The notes under the pieces were generated by a model. The model saw only the letters and a program-made list of their open reading frames with translations, did no database searches and had not been told where the DNA came from. Source: Hydrangea macrophylla (Eukaryota > Streptophyta > Magnoliopsida > Cornales > Hydrangeaceae). Taken from it: a stretch of DNA of 64,000 nucleotides. Shown piece by piece: positions 32,401 to 44,980 of this stretch (the stretch's first letter is position 1; the number at the start of each line of letters is the position of its first letter). The DNA lies in the NCBI GenBank assembly GCA_033977485.1, contig CM066982.1, positions 34,946,218 through 35,010,217 on the forward strand, given 5' to 3'. A program made the translations under genes and the position numbers.

Positions 32401-33180
32401 ACACTTATGCCATTTGGGCGACAGTTTGAGTGCCAGTTGGGCGACAGTTAACTATTCATTGTTGAGTGTTGTTCTTTCTTGACCAGTAAATGTGTTTGGA
32501 GTTAAGTCTTCTTTCAGTCAATGTCATTGGTCAGTTCAGTTCTGGGTTAAGTTTCAAAGGGAATGATTGGGTTTAAATAAGACATGGTTTTGAGAATAAG
32601 AAAAGACGAACAAGGCATAGTAACGAGAATAAGAAATGATAAACGAGATATGGTTTCGAGGAATAAGAAGAGATGAAGAATAACTTACCTATAGTGGTGG
32701 TAACCTTAAGGGGACCCTCACTTAGCTTAACCGCTAACGGCTTTTTATGCCGCTGGACCTTCCACGTCCAGCCTTTGCAGGTCCAGACGGAGCCAACTGC
32801 TATCGAGATGCTGCCTTTACTACTGAAGACTATGCTGGTGAAGACTACTACGAGGAAGGCTACGGTTTCGCCAGTTGAAGACTTTGGAGCTTTCTTTTGT
32901 TGTAGTTCTGTTTTTATTATGTTAGTAATGTAATAGTTTAGCTGATCTTGTAATATGTATCTTTTGGATATCTTTTTGGCCTGTAATATACTACTGATGT
33001 AAGACTTGGATGTTTTAAATTTCTGCTTCCGCTGAACTTAGTCACTTTCCCATATCACGTTATTATTATAAGCATATTTGGACAATCAGGTGACACTCAC
33101 AACCAGTCACGTGTCTACGAACCCATAAAGGAAATTTATTTTTCCCTATTTTTGGTACTTCGGGGCGTGACAGGGATTTT

Positions 33181-33198
33181 TGGTATCAGAGCTTTAGG
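33181..33198 (+). other. Primer binding site of element D (initiator Met tRNA)
   Basis: TGGTATCAGAGC followed by TTTAGG, eight bases after the 5' LTR end at 33172. The first 12 bases match the initiator Met tRNA complement. Confidence 0.9.
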
Positions 33199-33262
33199 TT
33201 TAGACGCGCTCACTGATTGTCCTATACCTTAAGTTATGAGCATAAGATTTACCTCGTATTAG

Positions 33263-33291
33263 TACTGACACTAAGTTAGTTCCTCTTGCAG
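33263..33291 (+). promoter_or_regulatory. Branch point and 3' splice-site module before the pre-gag ORF (element D)
   Basis: TACTGAC at 33263-33269, a pyrimidine-rich run and TTGCAG ending 33291, four bases before the ATG at 33296. Branch A to AG is about 23 nt. Shared with C and F. Confidence 0.55.
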
Positions 33292-33295
33292 GACT

Positions 33296-34324
33296 ATGGA
33301 GCCGATCTTTGTTTACGATGATTTCGGAAGGCACTATATTCTCGACGGTCGTATCCAGCCTGCCGACCCTGTACTATATCGACAGCGGATCCGCCAGAGG
33401 GCGAGGCACATTTTAGAGGAGGACATGCGGAGAGCCGTGCATACTGATGCACTACAGTATCCAGATCGAGTTCAGCTTGAGTCAATTCATGCTTCAGAGA
33501 CTACCATACTTATCCACCAGGAGCTTATCAGCATGGCTCAGGACGAGGCACTATACGACGATATACTCTTCCCGATTATTATGGCCGCACCAGCACCACC
33601 ATTCTCACCTGAGCCCATACCAGAGCCAGATGCAGATTCAAACCCCATGGATACAGATAGCGATGACGACAGAGCGAGTAGAGAGGATTTTGTAGGCGAT
33701 AGCCACACAGCAGACGACCCATCTGACGGTGACGATACAGATGATGACGATGACGATGACGATGACATGATGATTGAGGACGACCCAGCGAGTAGCGACG
33801 ACAAGCCGATCGAGGAGGCCGATCCAGTAGAGGATGCTCAGGGACCAGAGGATGATGTATACGACCATCCAGTACTGCCAGCTGATGAGGACATGATAGT
33901 ACCGATACCCGAGCAGGACCACGAGGCAGAGCCAGCTGATGTTGAGGAGGACCCGGAGGAGGAGGAGTTCTTAGAGGACCCCGCAGACGATCCAGTTATA
34001 GAGCTGATTCAGGACGATCTCGACGCACAGCCTGACCTACACGACGATGTGGATCCAGATGATGTCGATGAGCCTGACGAGTTAGCTGTTGAGTTGGACG
34101 ATGCGCCACCTGAGGTTGTAGAGCTAGATGATGAGGATGACATCGACTTGGATGGAGTTGGCGGAGATGGTGTAGCACCAGGATGGATATTACCAGATGG
34201 TGGACCAGATGAGTTTGACCAGTGGCTGGATTTTATGCCAGCGGAGGTAGTTACCGTTCCAGGGGACGAGATACCACCTACAGTTACCGACGATGAGGCA
34301 GACTTCTATGCCCTACCACATTGA
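33296..34324 (+). CDS. Pre-gag extra ORF of element D (342 aa, acidic, unknown function)
   Basis: Complete ORF from MEPIFVYDDFGRHY. The first ~105 residues form a mixed domain with DPVLYRQRIRQRARH and ILEEDMRRAV. A proline hinge (APAPPFSPEPIPEPD) follows, then about 220 residues very rich in Asp/Glu with a DDDDDDDDD run near residue 150. The last residues include WILPDGGPDEFDQWLDF. C and F encode the same plan with shorter tails. It lies between primer binding site and gag, in the same strand, and ends 355 bp before gag. Acidic tails occur in histone chaperones and activators, but that link is only a guess. The absence of stops over 342 codons in a recent element supports it being coding. Confidence 0.8.
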   Translation: MEPIFVYDDFGRHYILDGRIQPADPVLYRQRIRQRARHILEEDMRRAVHTDALQYPDRVQLESIHASETTILIHQELISMAQDEALYDDILFPIIMAAPAPPFSPEPIPEPDADSNPMDTDSDDDRASREDFVGDSHTADDPSDGDDTDDDDDDDDDMMIEDDPASSDDKPIEEADPVEDAQGPEDDVYDHPVLPADEDMIVPIPEQDHEAEPADVEEDPEEEEFLEDPADDPVIELIQDDLDAQPDLHDDVDPDDVDEPDELAVELDDAPPEVVELDDEDDIDLDGVGGDGVAPGWILPDGGPDEFDQWLDFMPAEVVTVPGDEIPPTVTDDEADFYALPH

Positions 34325-34679
34325 TATGATCTTCAGAAAGCTGCTAATACTTCTATATAATGATGTACATATTGGTTTTGTTTGGTGTCGCTCGTATTAT
34401 AGATATTACAGTTGTAAGTACTTTGTACATGTTCTTTTGTAAGCACACCTAGGAGATGCTTAAACTCTTATATAGTATGTACTGGCCTTGGGCGCAGTAC
34501 TTTGATGTAAATCTTTTTGGTTTAATATAATGGTTTTAGTCATATCACTTTATTCCATTGACATTCAGCACTATATGAATGCTTATCATATTTTAACTCT
34601 GGTACACACCAAAACCACCTATAAAGACTCGGTATGGAATCAAAGGATATTAGCAGTAAAACTTGTGCGTTGTTTTCAG
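34325..34679 (+). other. Spacer between pre-gag ORF and gag in element D
   Basis: No ORF of note. It ends GCGTTGTTTTCAG directly at the gag ATG, a good 3' splice-site match, which raises the possibility that gag is translated from an RNA lacking the upstream ORF. The open frame from 34530 is an upstream extension not shared with C. Confidence 0.5.
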
Positions 34680-37600
34680 ATGGCTGGAGGACGTAGGAGG
34701 AACCGCAATGGTCATAACGAGGAAGAAACGGAGATACCGAATGAGATAGACCCTACAGGATTACTCTCAGCCTTGGTCAGAAGGATTGAGAGGGCTTCAA
34801 ACAATGTAGGAAACAACAACAACCACCCAGCACCACCCCCAAGGCAGACAGGGGATAAGTTACTTGAACGTTTCCGCGCATTAAGACCAGAGAAGTTCAA
34901 TGGGATGATGGAACCATGGAAAGCGGAGCAATGGCTACGAGAGATGGACCTCATCTTTAAAGCCATGGATTGCAGTGAAGCCGAAAAACGCCGCCTAGCC
35001 GTATTTCAGTTGACATATGCCGCAGCAGACTGGTGGGAAGCGGAAGAGGCTACTTTAGGAGACAGAGCCATAAGGGAAATGACATGGACCGTGTTCAAGG
35101 AACGGTTCCTAGCAAAGTATTTTCCATTAGTAGAACGAAATTTGAAGAAGAAAGAATTCATGGAATTGGTTCAAGGGAACAAGTCTGTTCAGGAGTATAC
35201 AACGCAATTCGAACGACTGTCACGTTTTGCGCATCACATGGTGGACACACCTGAAAAGAAGAACGAACAATATCACCAAGGGTTATCTCTTTCACTACAA
35301 GAGACGACTGCAGTTTACGTGAGTCAATCCTTTGAATCTTTGGTAGGGTTGGCTACACAGATGGAGAATATACAAAGACAGAGGCAGAAGAGGTTTACCA
35401 GTAGGTTTCCATCACGAAATGTCCCAGGAACAAGGCCACCCATGCGTTATCAGAATAATAAGCGCGCTTGGAATGGAGAAAGGAAGTCACAGCAGGCACG
35501 AAGGGAACCACAGCAAGCCAACACTGTAGCACCACAAGCACCAGTCCCTGTTGGACATCAAGGAGGTTATAACGCCCAAGGAAAAGGTCCAGGAAGTTGC
35601 TTTAACTGTGGCATACCTGGCCACCATGCCAAAGATTGCAGAACTTCCAAGAACCACGATCGTGGTGAAGTCATATGCTTTAATTGTGGAGAGAAAGGCC
35701 ACTGGAGCCGAGAGTGCAAGGCACCGCGCCGAGGATACAATGGACCCAACGCTCAAGGACAAGCTGCTAAGACTCATCTGAATGCCGTTATTCCGGAAGC
35801 AGCAGGTTTTGACGCCGAAGCGCATCAGAATCTAGAAGGTACGCTCACTCTTTTTAGCAACAGAGTTAAAACGTTATTTGATACTGGAGCGTCAAATTCG
35901 TTTATTGCTAGTAGAGTCGTACAAGATTTGGGTTTAGCACCTCAAAACCTTATTATAGCATTGAATGCCGTATCTCCAATGGGTACATCTGTTAAGTTGA
36001 ATAGGGTATGCAGAAACTGTCCCATCAACATAGAAGATAGAGACCTATTCGCAGATTTGGTGATCTTGTCAATGAAGGAGTTCGACGTCATCTTAGGAAT
36101 TGATTGGCTCACCAAGTACCATGCTATCTTGGATTGTACTAGCAAGTCGATTACCTTTACGATACCTGGAAGTCAACCCTTTTTCTTTCAGTGTAACCCG
36201 TTGAGTGATAGTTTTCTCACTAGTCGCTTGGCTGCCATCGAGGGCACAAGCTCAGAGATCACGATCGCAGAGGTTCCGATAGTGCGAGAATTCGAGGACG
36301 TATTTAAAGAGCTCTCAAGTTTACCGCCAAAGCGAGAGATAGACTTCTGCATAGAACTGACACCTGGAACCATGCCTGTCTCCAAGACCCCATACAGGAT
36401 GGCACCGACGGAAATGCAAGAATTGAAGAAGCAAGTACAGGAGTTGGAAGATTTAGGATTCGTGCGTCCAAGCACATCACCGTGGGGAGCACCGGTACTG
36501 TTTGTAAAGAAGAAAGACGGATCGCTTCGACTCTGCATAGACTACAGGGAGTTGAATAAGGTAACCATCAAGAATAAGTACCCGCTGCCACGTATTGATG
36601 ATTTGTTCGATCAATTACAAGGAGCCACGACATTTTCAAAGATCGATTTGAGATCAGGATACCACCAGCTATTAATTCGACCAGAAGACGTGTCAAAGAC
36701 ATCATTCCGTACTAGATATGGACATTACGAGTTTCTTGTGATGCCATTCGGGCTAACCAATGCCCCAGCAGTGTTTATGGACTTGATGAATAGGGTATTT
36801 AGGCCTTACCTAGATCAGTTTACTATCGTCTTTATAGATGATATACTGATATATTCCAAGACCAAGGAGGAACACGAAAAACATTTGCAGGTTGCCTTAC
36901 AGACACTCAGGGACAACCAACTATATGCAAAGTTTAGCAAATGCGAGTTTTGGCTTAATGAAGTCAAGTTCTTAGGGCATGTCGTCTCTCATAATGGGAT
37001 ATCAGTGGATTCTTCAAAGATAGACGCAGTGCTAGATTGGAAAAGACCGAGTAATGCTTCAGAGATTAGGAGTTTTCTGGGTTTGGCTGGCTACTACAGG
37101 AGATTTGTAGAAGGATTCTCTAGAATCGCAGCCCCATTAACTGGTCTTACAAAGAAGGACTCGAAGTTCGATTGGAAGGATCGACATGAACATGCATTTC
37201 AAGAGCTGAAGGAGAGATTAACTTCGGCACCCGTGTTAGCAATACCCAAGAGCGGTAAAAGATATACCATCTACAGTGACGCTTCACACCAAGGATTAGG
37301 GTGTGTACTTATGCAAGATGGGAAGGTGATAGCATATGGATCGAGACAATTGAAGCCACACGAGATGAGTTATCCAACGCATGATCTAGAGTTAGCCGCA
37401 ATTGTATTTGCACTGAAAACATGGAGACATTACCTCTATGGGGAACAGTTTGATTTGTTTTCAGACCACAAGAGCTTGAAATATTTGTTCTCTCAGAAGG
37501 AGCTAAATATGAGACAGAGACGATGGATGGAGTTACTCAAGGATTATGATTTCAATCTACAGTACCATCCTGGAAAAGCAAACGTTGTTGCAGATGCTTT

Positions 37601-37856
37601 GAGTCGTAAACCTCGCGGGATAGTTGCTAATCTCATGATTCGAGAATGGAAAGCATTGGAAACTATAGCAGAATTTGATCTCCAACCCACAGAGACAGAA
37701 GGAGGACACCATTTTGGATGTTTAGTAGCACAATCGACGCTCCTCAGTCGTATTTTGGAAGCCCAACAGAAAGATGAAGAGTGGAAGAAGTGGTTTACTA
37801 AAGTTTCAATAAAGGAACCCGAGGAATGGAGCGTAGGCTCAGATGGAGGATTTTGA
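34680..37856 (+). CDS. Element D Gag-Pol: Gag, zinc knuckles, protease, reverse transcriptase, RNase H
   Basis: Start at [10 protein letters not shown], matching element C and lying on a CAG/ATG junction. Gag core at residues ~55-230 ([39 protein letters not shown]), two CCHC knuckles near 306 and 333 ([28 protein letters not shown]), protease [11 protein letters not shown] near 400, reverse transcriptase with [20 protein letters not shown] and catalytic FIDDILIYS near 717, RNase H with [15 protein letters not shown] near 862. All catalytic residues are present. It ends at TGA 37854-37856 (codon 1059), where element C has Arg, consistent with CGA to TGA. Confidence 0.96.
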   Translation: MAGGRRRNRNGHNEEETEIPNEIDPTGLLSALVRRIERASNNVGNNNNHPAPPPRQTGDKLLERFRALRPEKFNGMMEPWKAEQWLREMDLIFKAMDCSEAEKRRLAVFQLTYAAADWWEAEEATLGDRAIREMTWTVFKERFLAKYFPLVERNLKKKEFMELVQGNKSVQEYTTQFERLSRFAHHMVDTPEKKNEQYHQGLSLSLQETTAVYVSQSFESLVGLATQMENIQRQRQKRFTSRFPSRNVPGTRPPMRYQNNKRAWNGERKSQQARREPQQANTVAPQAPVPVGHQGGYNAQGKGPGSCFNCGIPGHHAKDCRTSKNHDRGEVICFNCGEKGHWSRECKAPRRGYNGPNAQGQAAKTHLNAVIPEAAGFDAEAHQNLEGTLTLFSNRVKTLFDTGASNSFIASRVVQDLGLAPQNLIIALNAVSPMGTSVKLNRVCRNCPINIEDRDLFADLVILSMKEFDVILGIDWLTKYHAILDCTSKSITFTIPGSQPFFFQCNPLSDSFLTSRLAAIEGTSSEITIAEVPIVREFEDVFKELSSLPPKREIDFCIELTPGTMPVSKTPYRMAPTEMQELKKQVQELEDLGFVRPSTSPWGAPVLFVKKKDGSLRLCIDYRELNKVTIKNKYPLPRIDDLFDQLQGATTFSKIDLRSGYHQLLIRPEDVSKTSFRTRYGHYEFLVMPFGLTNAPAVFMDLMNRVFRPYLDQFTIVFIDDILIYSKTKEEHEKHLQVALQTLRDNQLYAKFSKCEFWLNEVKFLGHVVSHNGISVDSSKIDAVLDWKRPSNASEIRSFLGLAGYYRRFVEGFSRIAAPLTGLTKKDSKFDWKDRHEHAFQELKERLTSAPVLAIPKSGKRYTIYSDASHQGLGCVLMQDGKVIAYGSRQLKPHEMSYPTHDLELAAIVFALKTWRHYLYGEQFDLFSDHKSLKYLFSQKELNMRQRRWMELLKDYDFNLQYHPGKANVVADALSRKPRGIVANLMIREWKALETIAEFDLQPTETEGGHHFGCLVAQSTLLSRILEAQQKDEEWKKWFTKVSIKEPEEWSVGSDGGF

Positions 37857-39176
37857 TGTAGGAACCGACTGTGTGTTCCGGATGTGGAGGCATTGAGGAA
37901 GGACATTCTAGATGAAGCACACAAGTCTCGTTTGACTGTTCATCCTGGAGGTACAAAGATGTATAGAGATTTGAAGCGGAATTTTTGGTGGGAAGGCATG
38001 AAACGAGAAGTGGCAGACTATGTTTCTAAGTGTCTTACTTGTCAATAAGTCAAAGCAGAACATCAGAAGCCATCAGGATTATTACAGCCATTACCGATTC
38101 CACAGTGAAAGTGGGAACACATTACCATGGATTTTGTGGTAGGTCTACCCCGATCTCAGCAGAGCCATGACTCTATTTGGGTGATTGTGGACCGACTCAC
38201 CAAGTCAGCTCACTTCATAGCATACAGTATGACATATTCTGTGGAGAAGTTGAGTCAATTATACATACAACAGGTCGTACGATTGCATGGAGTACCCGTC
38301 AGCATAGTGTCTGATCGCGATTCTCGATTTACTGCAGAATTCTGGGAAAGTTTCCAGACAGCTTTAGGAACTTCACTGAAAGTGAGTTCAGCATTTCATC
38401 CTCAAACCGACGGGCAAACCGAGAGGACCAATCAAGTAATAGAAGACATGCTCAGAGCTTGCGTAATTGACTTCGAGAGTTCATGGGAGACACATCTTCC
38501 ATTGATTGAGTTTGCCTACAACAATAGTTATCACTCAAGCATAGGCATGGCACCATTCGAGGCATTGTATGGAAGGCCGTGTCGTTCACCATTATGTTGG
38601 GCTGAAGTCGGAGATGGCAAGCTTCTAGGACCGGAGATGGTTCGAGAGACTAATAAGAAGATAATTATTGTCAGAGAAAAGATGAAGGCAGCACAAGATC
38701 GATATAAGAGCTATGCAGACAAACATCGCACGGATAAAGAGTTCAAGGTAGGAGAGCATGTTTTACTCAAAGTATCACCAGTCCGAGGAGTAGTAAGGTT
38801 TGGACAAAAAAGGGGAAAGTTGTCGCCACGCTATATCGGACCATTTGAGATCTTGGAACGTGTAGGAAGAGTTTCTTATAGACTCGCGTTGCCACCAAGG
38901 TTGTCAGATATTCACAATGTTTTTCACATCAGTATGTTGAAGGAGTATCATCAAGGCGTGACGCCCCATGTAATCGACTTTAAGGACATTGAGGTGAATA
39001 ACAGCGTGTCTTACGCAGAAAGACCCATCAAGATTTTGGGTCGAGAGACCAAGAAGCTGAGAAACAAGGAGATTCCATTGGTGAAGGTTCAGTGGAATCA
39101 TCATGACGAAAGAGAAGCTTCGTGGGAAATGGAGTCAGAGATGCGAGAGAAATATCCTTTTCTGTTTTGTACCTAG
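37857..39176 (+). pseudogene. Element D integrase and chromodomain, downstream of three in-frame stops
   Basis: Continues the gag-pol frame exactly (270 bases from the first stop to the ATG at 38127). It contains the HHCC zinc domain (HKSRLTVHPGG ... SKCLTC), a TAA at 38046-38048 and a TGA at about 38107-38109, then the catalytic core (MDFVVGLPRS, IVSDRDSRFT, PQTDGQTERTNQ), the GKLSPRYIGPF block and the chromodomain-like end (VKVQWNHHDEREASWE). It ends with TAG after LFCT, followed by TTTCGAGGACGAAATCC. All three stops fit single C-to-T or G-to-A transitions, so integrase is lost by point mutation only. Confidence 0.95.
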
Positions 39177-39210
39177 ACAAGCTCTGATTTCGAGGACGAA
39201 ATCCTTTAAT

Positions 39211-39223
39211 AGGTGGTGGAAGA
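39211..39223 (+). other. Polypurine tract of element D
   Basis: AGGTGGTGGAAGA directly before the 3' LTR start TGTAACACC. Confidence 0.8.
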
Positions 39224-42197
39224 TGTAACACCTATAATTTTCTGTCATTATAATATCAGCTTTTTCTAATTTCTGTATTGGACCCACTATATTGTTATAT
39301 TATTATTTTAATTACGTGACGGTATGGACGTGTTGTAGTATTATCATATAGACTGTAGTAACCATACCGACTCGACCATAATAAGATTTAACTTAGTCCC
39401 GTACCTGGACCCGGACATTAGAAATAATACCCGATTGCACGTAAATTGAGACTGACACGCATATCGAGGAACTTATGCACGTAAACCGAGAAAGTTGCAC
39501 GCAACTCGAGGTGGGCCCCACATGGCCGGCCATGTGGCAACCACATGACATCTCTTTGGACACATGTCCACTTAATGGACACATGTCCACTTAATGGACA
39601 CATGTCCTATGCATGTAACATGCAAATGACACCTAAGCTAATGCACTTTCTATATATAACATGCACATGCACACAATTGACACACTTTGTCTCTTATAAT
39701 CTGCACTTAATTGAAGAAATTAGAGCTGGAGTTATAAGTTCATATAGGAGAAGAAGAAGGTGACACCATTGAAGTTGAAGGTTAAGCTCCATCAAGCTCA
39801 AGAACAACATCAAGCTTAATTTCAAGCTTTGGTGAGTAATTAGTGAGTAAATAGTGAGTAAATTATGAGTAATATAACTCAATTTAGAACCCATAATATG
39901 TACTAATATTTAGTAGAAGTTTGATGTTGTTGTGTTGAAGATTCCATGACATGCAAAACAAATCCATAAATCTGAGAAACTGAAACTCTCAGCAGAATGT
40001 AGTTTAGCAAAATGGATGTTTTGTGTAGCTCACAAATCCGAATTAAGCTAGGTTTTTTTGTGGTAAAAGCTAACTCATATATCTACAAATAACTCTTCTA
40101 TAGCTCAGTCTAGAAATCACTCCTTCATGGGTGAAATGCATGTACAACGCAGTGTTATAAATCTGAGAAACTGAAACTCTCAGCAGAACATAGTTTAGTA
40201 AAAGGAATGTTTTGTGTAGCTCAAAAATGAGAATTAAGCTAGGTTTTTTTGTGGTGAAAGATAACTCATAGATCTACAAATAACCCTTCTATAGCTCAGT
40301 CTAAAAACCCCTCCTTAATAGGTGAAAGTTACGTACAATACAGTACTATAAATCTGGGACAGAACAGTCCGAGATTTAAGAAATGTCTTGTAAAATAAAT
40401 AGTTTGAGTAGCTCAAAAATGTTATTGAAGCTAGATTTTTTTGTACATGAAGATATACCTATTATCTACAATGTTTTAGTTTTGAGTTTGATCTACAAAG
40501 TAATTTATCATGCCCAAATAAATCATGTTAATTCAGTCAACACAGTGAAAATGTATCCTGGCAGATTGTGTAGCTTTTTGTATGATGTTTTGTTATGCAT
40601 GGTGTTGATTGTTGATGCTAGTTTTCCGGTACCTGTGTTGTTATAAAAATATTGTGCTATGGTAGTGCTATCGCGTAGATGAGTATGTTATGGGTTTCAT
40701 CTATATGTTTTATTGGTATTAAATCCATGATTATAAATCCATAAGGTACGTGAATGTAGTTTAATGACCGTTGGAAAGTTCATACCCAAACTATAAATAT
40801 ATTATATGGCACGATTATTGCATTAATAAGTGATCGGGAAAGTTTCCATCATAAGTATATTAAGAGGAAAACGGAATGTCGGACGTATAGCGAAATATTA
40901 ACGGTTATAAATGGATGATATTAATGAACTAAACTACGAAACGTGCGAACACGTAAAATAATGATAAAACCTTCGATAACAGATTTAATGTGAATAAGGG
41001 ATATTGGGCCTCGTTTCTAGTCGTGTGTCTACTGGTCAAAGTTGATTCGTGAACTTTTGTGTCATGTTTGGATAATTCTTACAAAGTTGGTCTCTCGATA
41101 ATTCCATGGTGTCGATTGGTGAGTTATGTTTTGTTCCTTGATCTGAGGATCGGCATGACGTGTTCGGTCAAGTGCGGATGACCTGAGGATCGTCGTGACG
41201 TGTTCGATCAAGTGGTTGATTATTTTTCCGCACCCTTGGACTGAGGATCGGCATGACGTGTTCGGTTATGTACGGGTGACCTGAGGATCGGCATGACGTG
41301 TTCGTCCAAGTGATTATTAATTTCCCGTACCCTTGGTCTGAGGATCGGCATGACGTGTTCGGTAACGTGCGGGCGACCTGAGGATCGGCATGACGTGTTC
41401 GACCAAGAGATTGTTAATGTCCCGCACACTTATGCCATTTGGGCGACAGTTTGAGTGCCAGTTGGGCGACAGTTAACTATTCATTGTTGAGTGTTGTTCT
41501 TTCTTGACCAGTAAATGTGTTTGGAGTTAAGTCTTCTTTCAGTCAATGTCATTGGTCAGTTCAGTTCTGGGTTAAGTTTCAAAGGGAATGATTGGGTTTA
41601 AATAAGACATGGTTTTGAGAATAAGAAAAGACGAACAAGGCATAGTAACGAGAATAAGAAATGATAAACGAGATATGGTTTCGAGGAATAAGAAGAGATG
41701 AAGAATAACTTACCTATAGTGGTGGTAACCTTAAGGGGACCCTCACTTAGCTTAACCGCTAACGGCTTTTCATGCCGCTGGACCTTCCACGTCCAGCCTT
41801 TGCAGGTCCAGACGGAGCCAACTGCTATCGAGATGCTGCCTTTACTACTGAAGACTATGCTGGTGAAGACTACTACGAGGAAGGCTACGGTTTCGCCAGT
41901 TGAAGACTTTGGAGCTTTCTTTTGTTGTAGTTCTGTTTTTATTATGTTAGTAATGTAATAGTTTAGCTGATCTTGTAATATGTATCTTTTGGATATCTTT
42001 TTGGCCTGTAATATACTACTGATGTAAGACTTGGATGTTTTAAATTTCTGCTTCCGCTGAACTTAGTCACTTTCCCATATCACGTTATTATTATAAGCAT
42101 ATTTGGACAATCAGGTGACACTCACAACCAGTCACGTGTCTACGAACCCATAAAGGAAATTTATTTTTTCCTATTTTTGGTACTTCGGGGCGTGACA
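39224..42197 (+). repeat. 3' LTR of element D
   Basis: 2974 bp, same length as the 5' LTR; differences seen only near 39329, 39506, 40261, 40475, 41770 and 42167. Ends GGGGCGTGACA and is followed by CTAAC. Confidence 0.97.
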
Positions 42198-44975
42198 CTA
42201 ACACACATATACACATAAGGCAAAACCTAGGCTAAGGTGTCGCACATGGAGTCGAAAATCAATTCAAAACCAAAGAAATGAATTAAACTAGAGTAGGGAT
42301 GAGAAGTTGTACCTCAAATGCGCTACAAAACAAAGGTTAGTACACATGCCTTAGACAAGATATAATATCAAAGAGTAATTAATCCTAAGTCATGTTCAAT
42401 TAGATACAGCTAAGTCCAACTTTGTCCAAGAACTAGTTCTAACTATAAGCATCAATGTATATGAATGAATGAATGATTATGAACAAGAATAAGATATGAA
42501 TTTATTCACTAATTTGGATCACTTAGCCTTTGGATTTAATCTAAATTATCATTATTCAACACATGGTTTGGGTTTCAAGACATTAAAAGACCATTTGAGT
42601 TGAAATAAATAAGATTAGATAAAAACAGTAGTAGTTTTCTATGAATTACAGAGAGCAGGCCAGACGTTCAAAAATGGGAATAAAATACTTTCAACGGTTG
42701 GATCTTAATGATTTTTGGATATATTATGCCTCTGTGAGTCTAGTTTCTAACCCAAAAAGAAAATTGAGGTTTCAACGGTTAGATCTCTGGGAATATAGAA
42801 AATACTAGACCTCACTTAGGATTTTGCAACTCTCTGTCCAGAGATCTTGTATGATTTTTTAAAAATAGCAAACAAATCCGAATTGCTTCATTCGTTTTAG
42901 GGAATCTTCCTAACCCATTAAGGTTCTTATAAAAAATTATTAGAGGTCATGAAAACTTGGTTAGAGTTCTGATCTATCAATTTTAAAACCGGTTTGCTGT
43001 TCTGAAATTTTGGACAGAGAATTGCTTATTTGGAAATCATAAGACCACACCATCCTAAGTATGGAATATTATCAAAACAACAATCACAGAGGTACTCATA
43101 TGAGTTATGAACATTCTCCAATTGGTCTCATCCCATTCCAATGGACCATGATTTAATGAAAAATCTTTGATCACAGAGGATTTAAGGATTCACTGCACCA
43201 ATGTTGAATTAATGTTCATATTTCAAATCAAACTTAATCCATGACTCTAGAGAGAGCTAGGATCAAGTATGATTATGACCATTAAAATGAGTGATGAAAT
43301 ATAAAGTGATCCATAGATTTAACCTTGGAGAACCTCATACTTAGATCTCCAAATATGGAGTCCTAGTAAGAATACCCAAGGTTTTACTCAATCTAATAGA
43401 CTTTTGGACATTCAAGTTCCCTAAATTTCATCAAACTATGAAAGCTTACACTCAAATCCTCTCCCAAACATATGGTCCTTGAGGAGATTTTAGCCATGAA
43501 ATCATATTCTCCTCTCAAATTAATGGTCCTTGGAGATTAAATGAGACTATGATCTACATGAACCTTTATGGAATATAGAATGAATTCCATAAGATTCATA
43601 GTAAGGAGATCCTAGTCATGAGTTGATACTAGTATCTCACCAACTATGTGTAGATATGGCCATGATCAACCTTAAACTCCATATGAGTCATAAGATCATA
43701 GGAGATCAAAGGATCAACCAAACAAAAAAAGAAAGACTTAATGGAAAATGTACACAAAAAAATTGTGAATCTTCAAAGAAAAATTGAAATTTAGAAATCC
43801 AAGTTTACTTAAGAGAAATCAAGAGAACAAACTCTTTGAAACCAACCCAAATCATTTAAATCCAAGGTCCATTTAGATCCAAACTAGTGAATTATCATGA
43901 GATTCAATCACAAATTCTATGTGGTGTGTGATGAAATGAGGTAAGAAGAGAGGTTTTGAAAATATGTAAAGATCCTAGAACTATGAATTTGTGACTGAAT
44001 TGCCTAATTCTATTAAGTGATTGAGAGGTTACCTCTAAGACCTCAAGGATTTCTTCTATCTTTGTGAAGCTCTTCCAAAATCTTCAAGTTCTTCTTAAAA
44101 TTCTTCAAGTTCTTCAAGAAAACTCCTCTTTTCTTCTCAATTCTCTCTATATGATTCTTGTATTTCTCTCTAATTTTAAGTATATGTGTGTGTGTTGATT
44201 CAAGTATATCTCAAAATGAATATGAAAGTTTGTTTATATAGACCATTAATTCAAGGATAAATGGGTAAATTCGGGTGGAGACCCATGTGAAAAGATTTCT
44301 TCTAGAACATGTGAGAAAAGCAGTCTGTTACAGCCAGCGGCACTCGACGGGTGCCGGCGGCACTCGCTGAATGCCTGGCGGCACTCGCTGAGTGCCGGGC
44401 GGCATTCGCTGAATGCCGGGAGGCACTCTGTGAGTGCCGCCGGGTTTTCCGGGTGCCGGGGCTAACTGAATTTGCTCCTTTTTTAAATTTTCAAAAAAGA
44501 ATATTAATCAAAACCTAAGTTTTGTGAATTATCTTTATATATTTATGTATATTTATGCTAACATGCACCCATGTGGGTGGTAAGTACTCATGTGGGTGAT
44601 ATGCACCTATGTGCATGGTATATTCTTCAATATACTATGCTCTTTTTATTTTATTTCAAAAGAAAATTTCTCTTTATTCTAAAAAAAAAATCCTTTTTTT
44701 ATCATTTCTATTTTATACTTCCTTTCAAAAAACCATTTTATATGTGTTTTAAGCAAATTTTCAGACTGATTTCCTCATGTGTCCTCAAATGTTCGGGTTT
44801 CTCCCGAATACCCAAACCCTCTCTTTTTATTATTTTATTAATTTAACTTGAAGAACATCTTGAAGACTTTGAATTTCTTGGAAAATCTTCGAATGCCACG
44901 GTCATTGTCATCATCGGTCTTTGAGAGGTAACCAATCCCTAGATTTGACGTTTGGTCAAAATCGGGGTGTCTACA

Positions 44976-44980
44976 CTAGG
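44976..44980. other. Target site duplication of element B, right copy (CTAGG)
   Basis: Matches 7913-7917; the A LTR continues immediately after. Confidence 0.95.

Larger units (their letters stand above)
30199..33172 (+). repeat. 5' LTR of element D
   Basis: 2974 bp. U3 carries a 20-bp perfect palindrome, a 19-bp tandem repeat and a TATA box within about 150 bp. An internal duplication of a segment with CTGAGAAACTGAAACTCTC lies at about 30955 and 31135. A dimeric tandem array lies at 32118-32400. The short ORFs across the LTR occur identically in the other copy and have no supporting motif. Confidence 0.97.
30199..42197 (+). mobile_element. Element D: young Tekay/Del-like chromovirus, full length, flanked by CTAAC
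   Basis: 11,999 bp, TGTAACACC...GGGGCGTGACA, with CTAAC at 30194-30198 and 42198-42202. Order: 5' LTR (30199-33172), initiator-Met primer binding site (33181), pre-gag ORF (33296-34324), gag-pol (34680-39176), polypurine tract (39211-39223), 3' LTR (39224-42197). Both LTRs are 2974 bp and I found about six differences, so insertion is recent. Three in-frame stops break pol between RNase H and the integrase core. Confidence 0.97.
7918..44975 (-). mobile_element. Element B: full-length but non-autonomous Tat/Ogre-like retrotransposon with C and D nested inside
   Basis: Minus-strand element flanked by CTAGG. The 5' LTR is 29711-44975 (interrupted by D), the primer binding site is next to 29707, gag is 28464-26317, a pol remnant is at 26303-25935, then a repeat-rich 3' UTR (interrupted by C) and polypurine tract at 11180-11200, then the 3' LTR 7918-11179. 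With insertions removed the element is about 13.7 kb, with LTRs of 3261 and 3262 bp. I counted roughly 50 differences between the LTRs (about 1.5 percent), so it is moderately young. Protease, reverse transcriptase, RNase H and integrase are missing, so mobility would have needed enzymes from a related element. Confidence 0.93.
29711..44975 (-). repeat. 5' LTR of element B, interrupted by element D
   Basis: Sequence 29711-30198 plus 42203-44975 matches the 3' LTR (7918-11179) along its full length, 3261 bp after removing D and one CTAAC copy. The palindrome array is at about 44338-44440 and the inverted-repeat group at about 44566-44616. The LTR ends in TCTACA at 44975, followed by CTAGG. Confidence 0.93.

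Noticed and set aside
33538..33922. Minus-strand Ser- and Val-rich ORFs opposite the element D pre-gag ORF
   Set aside because: Shadows of the GAT/GAC-rich acidic coding sequence.
34530..34679. Upstream start for element D Gag at 34530
   Set aside because: Gag homology starts at MAGG (34680), as in C, and a splice acceptor-like CAG precedes it.
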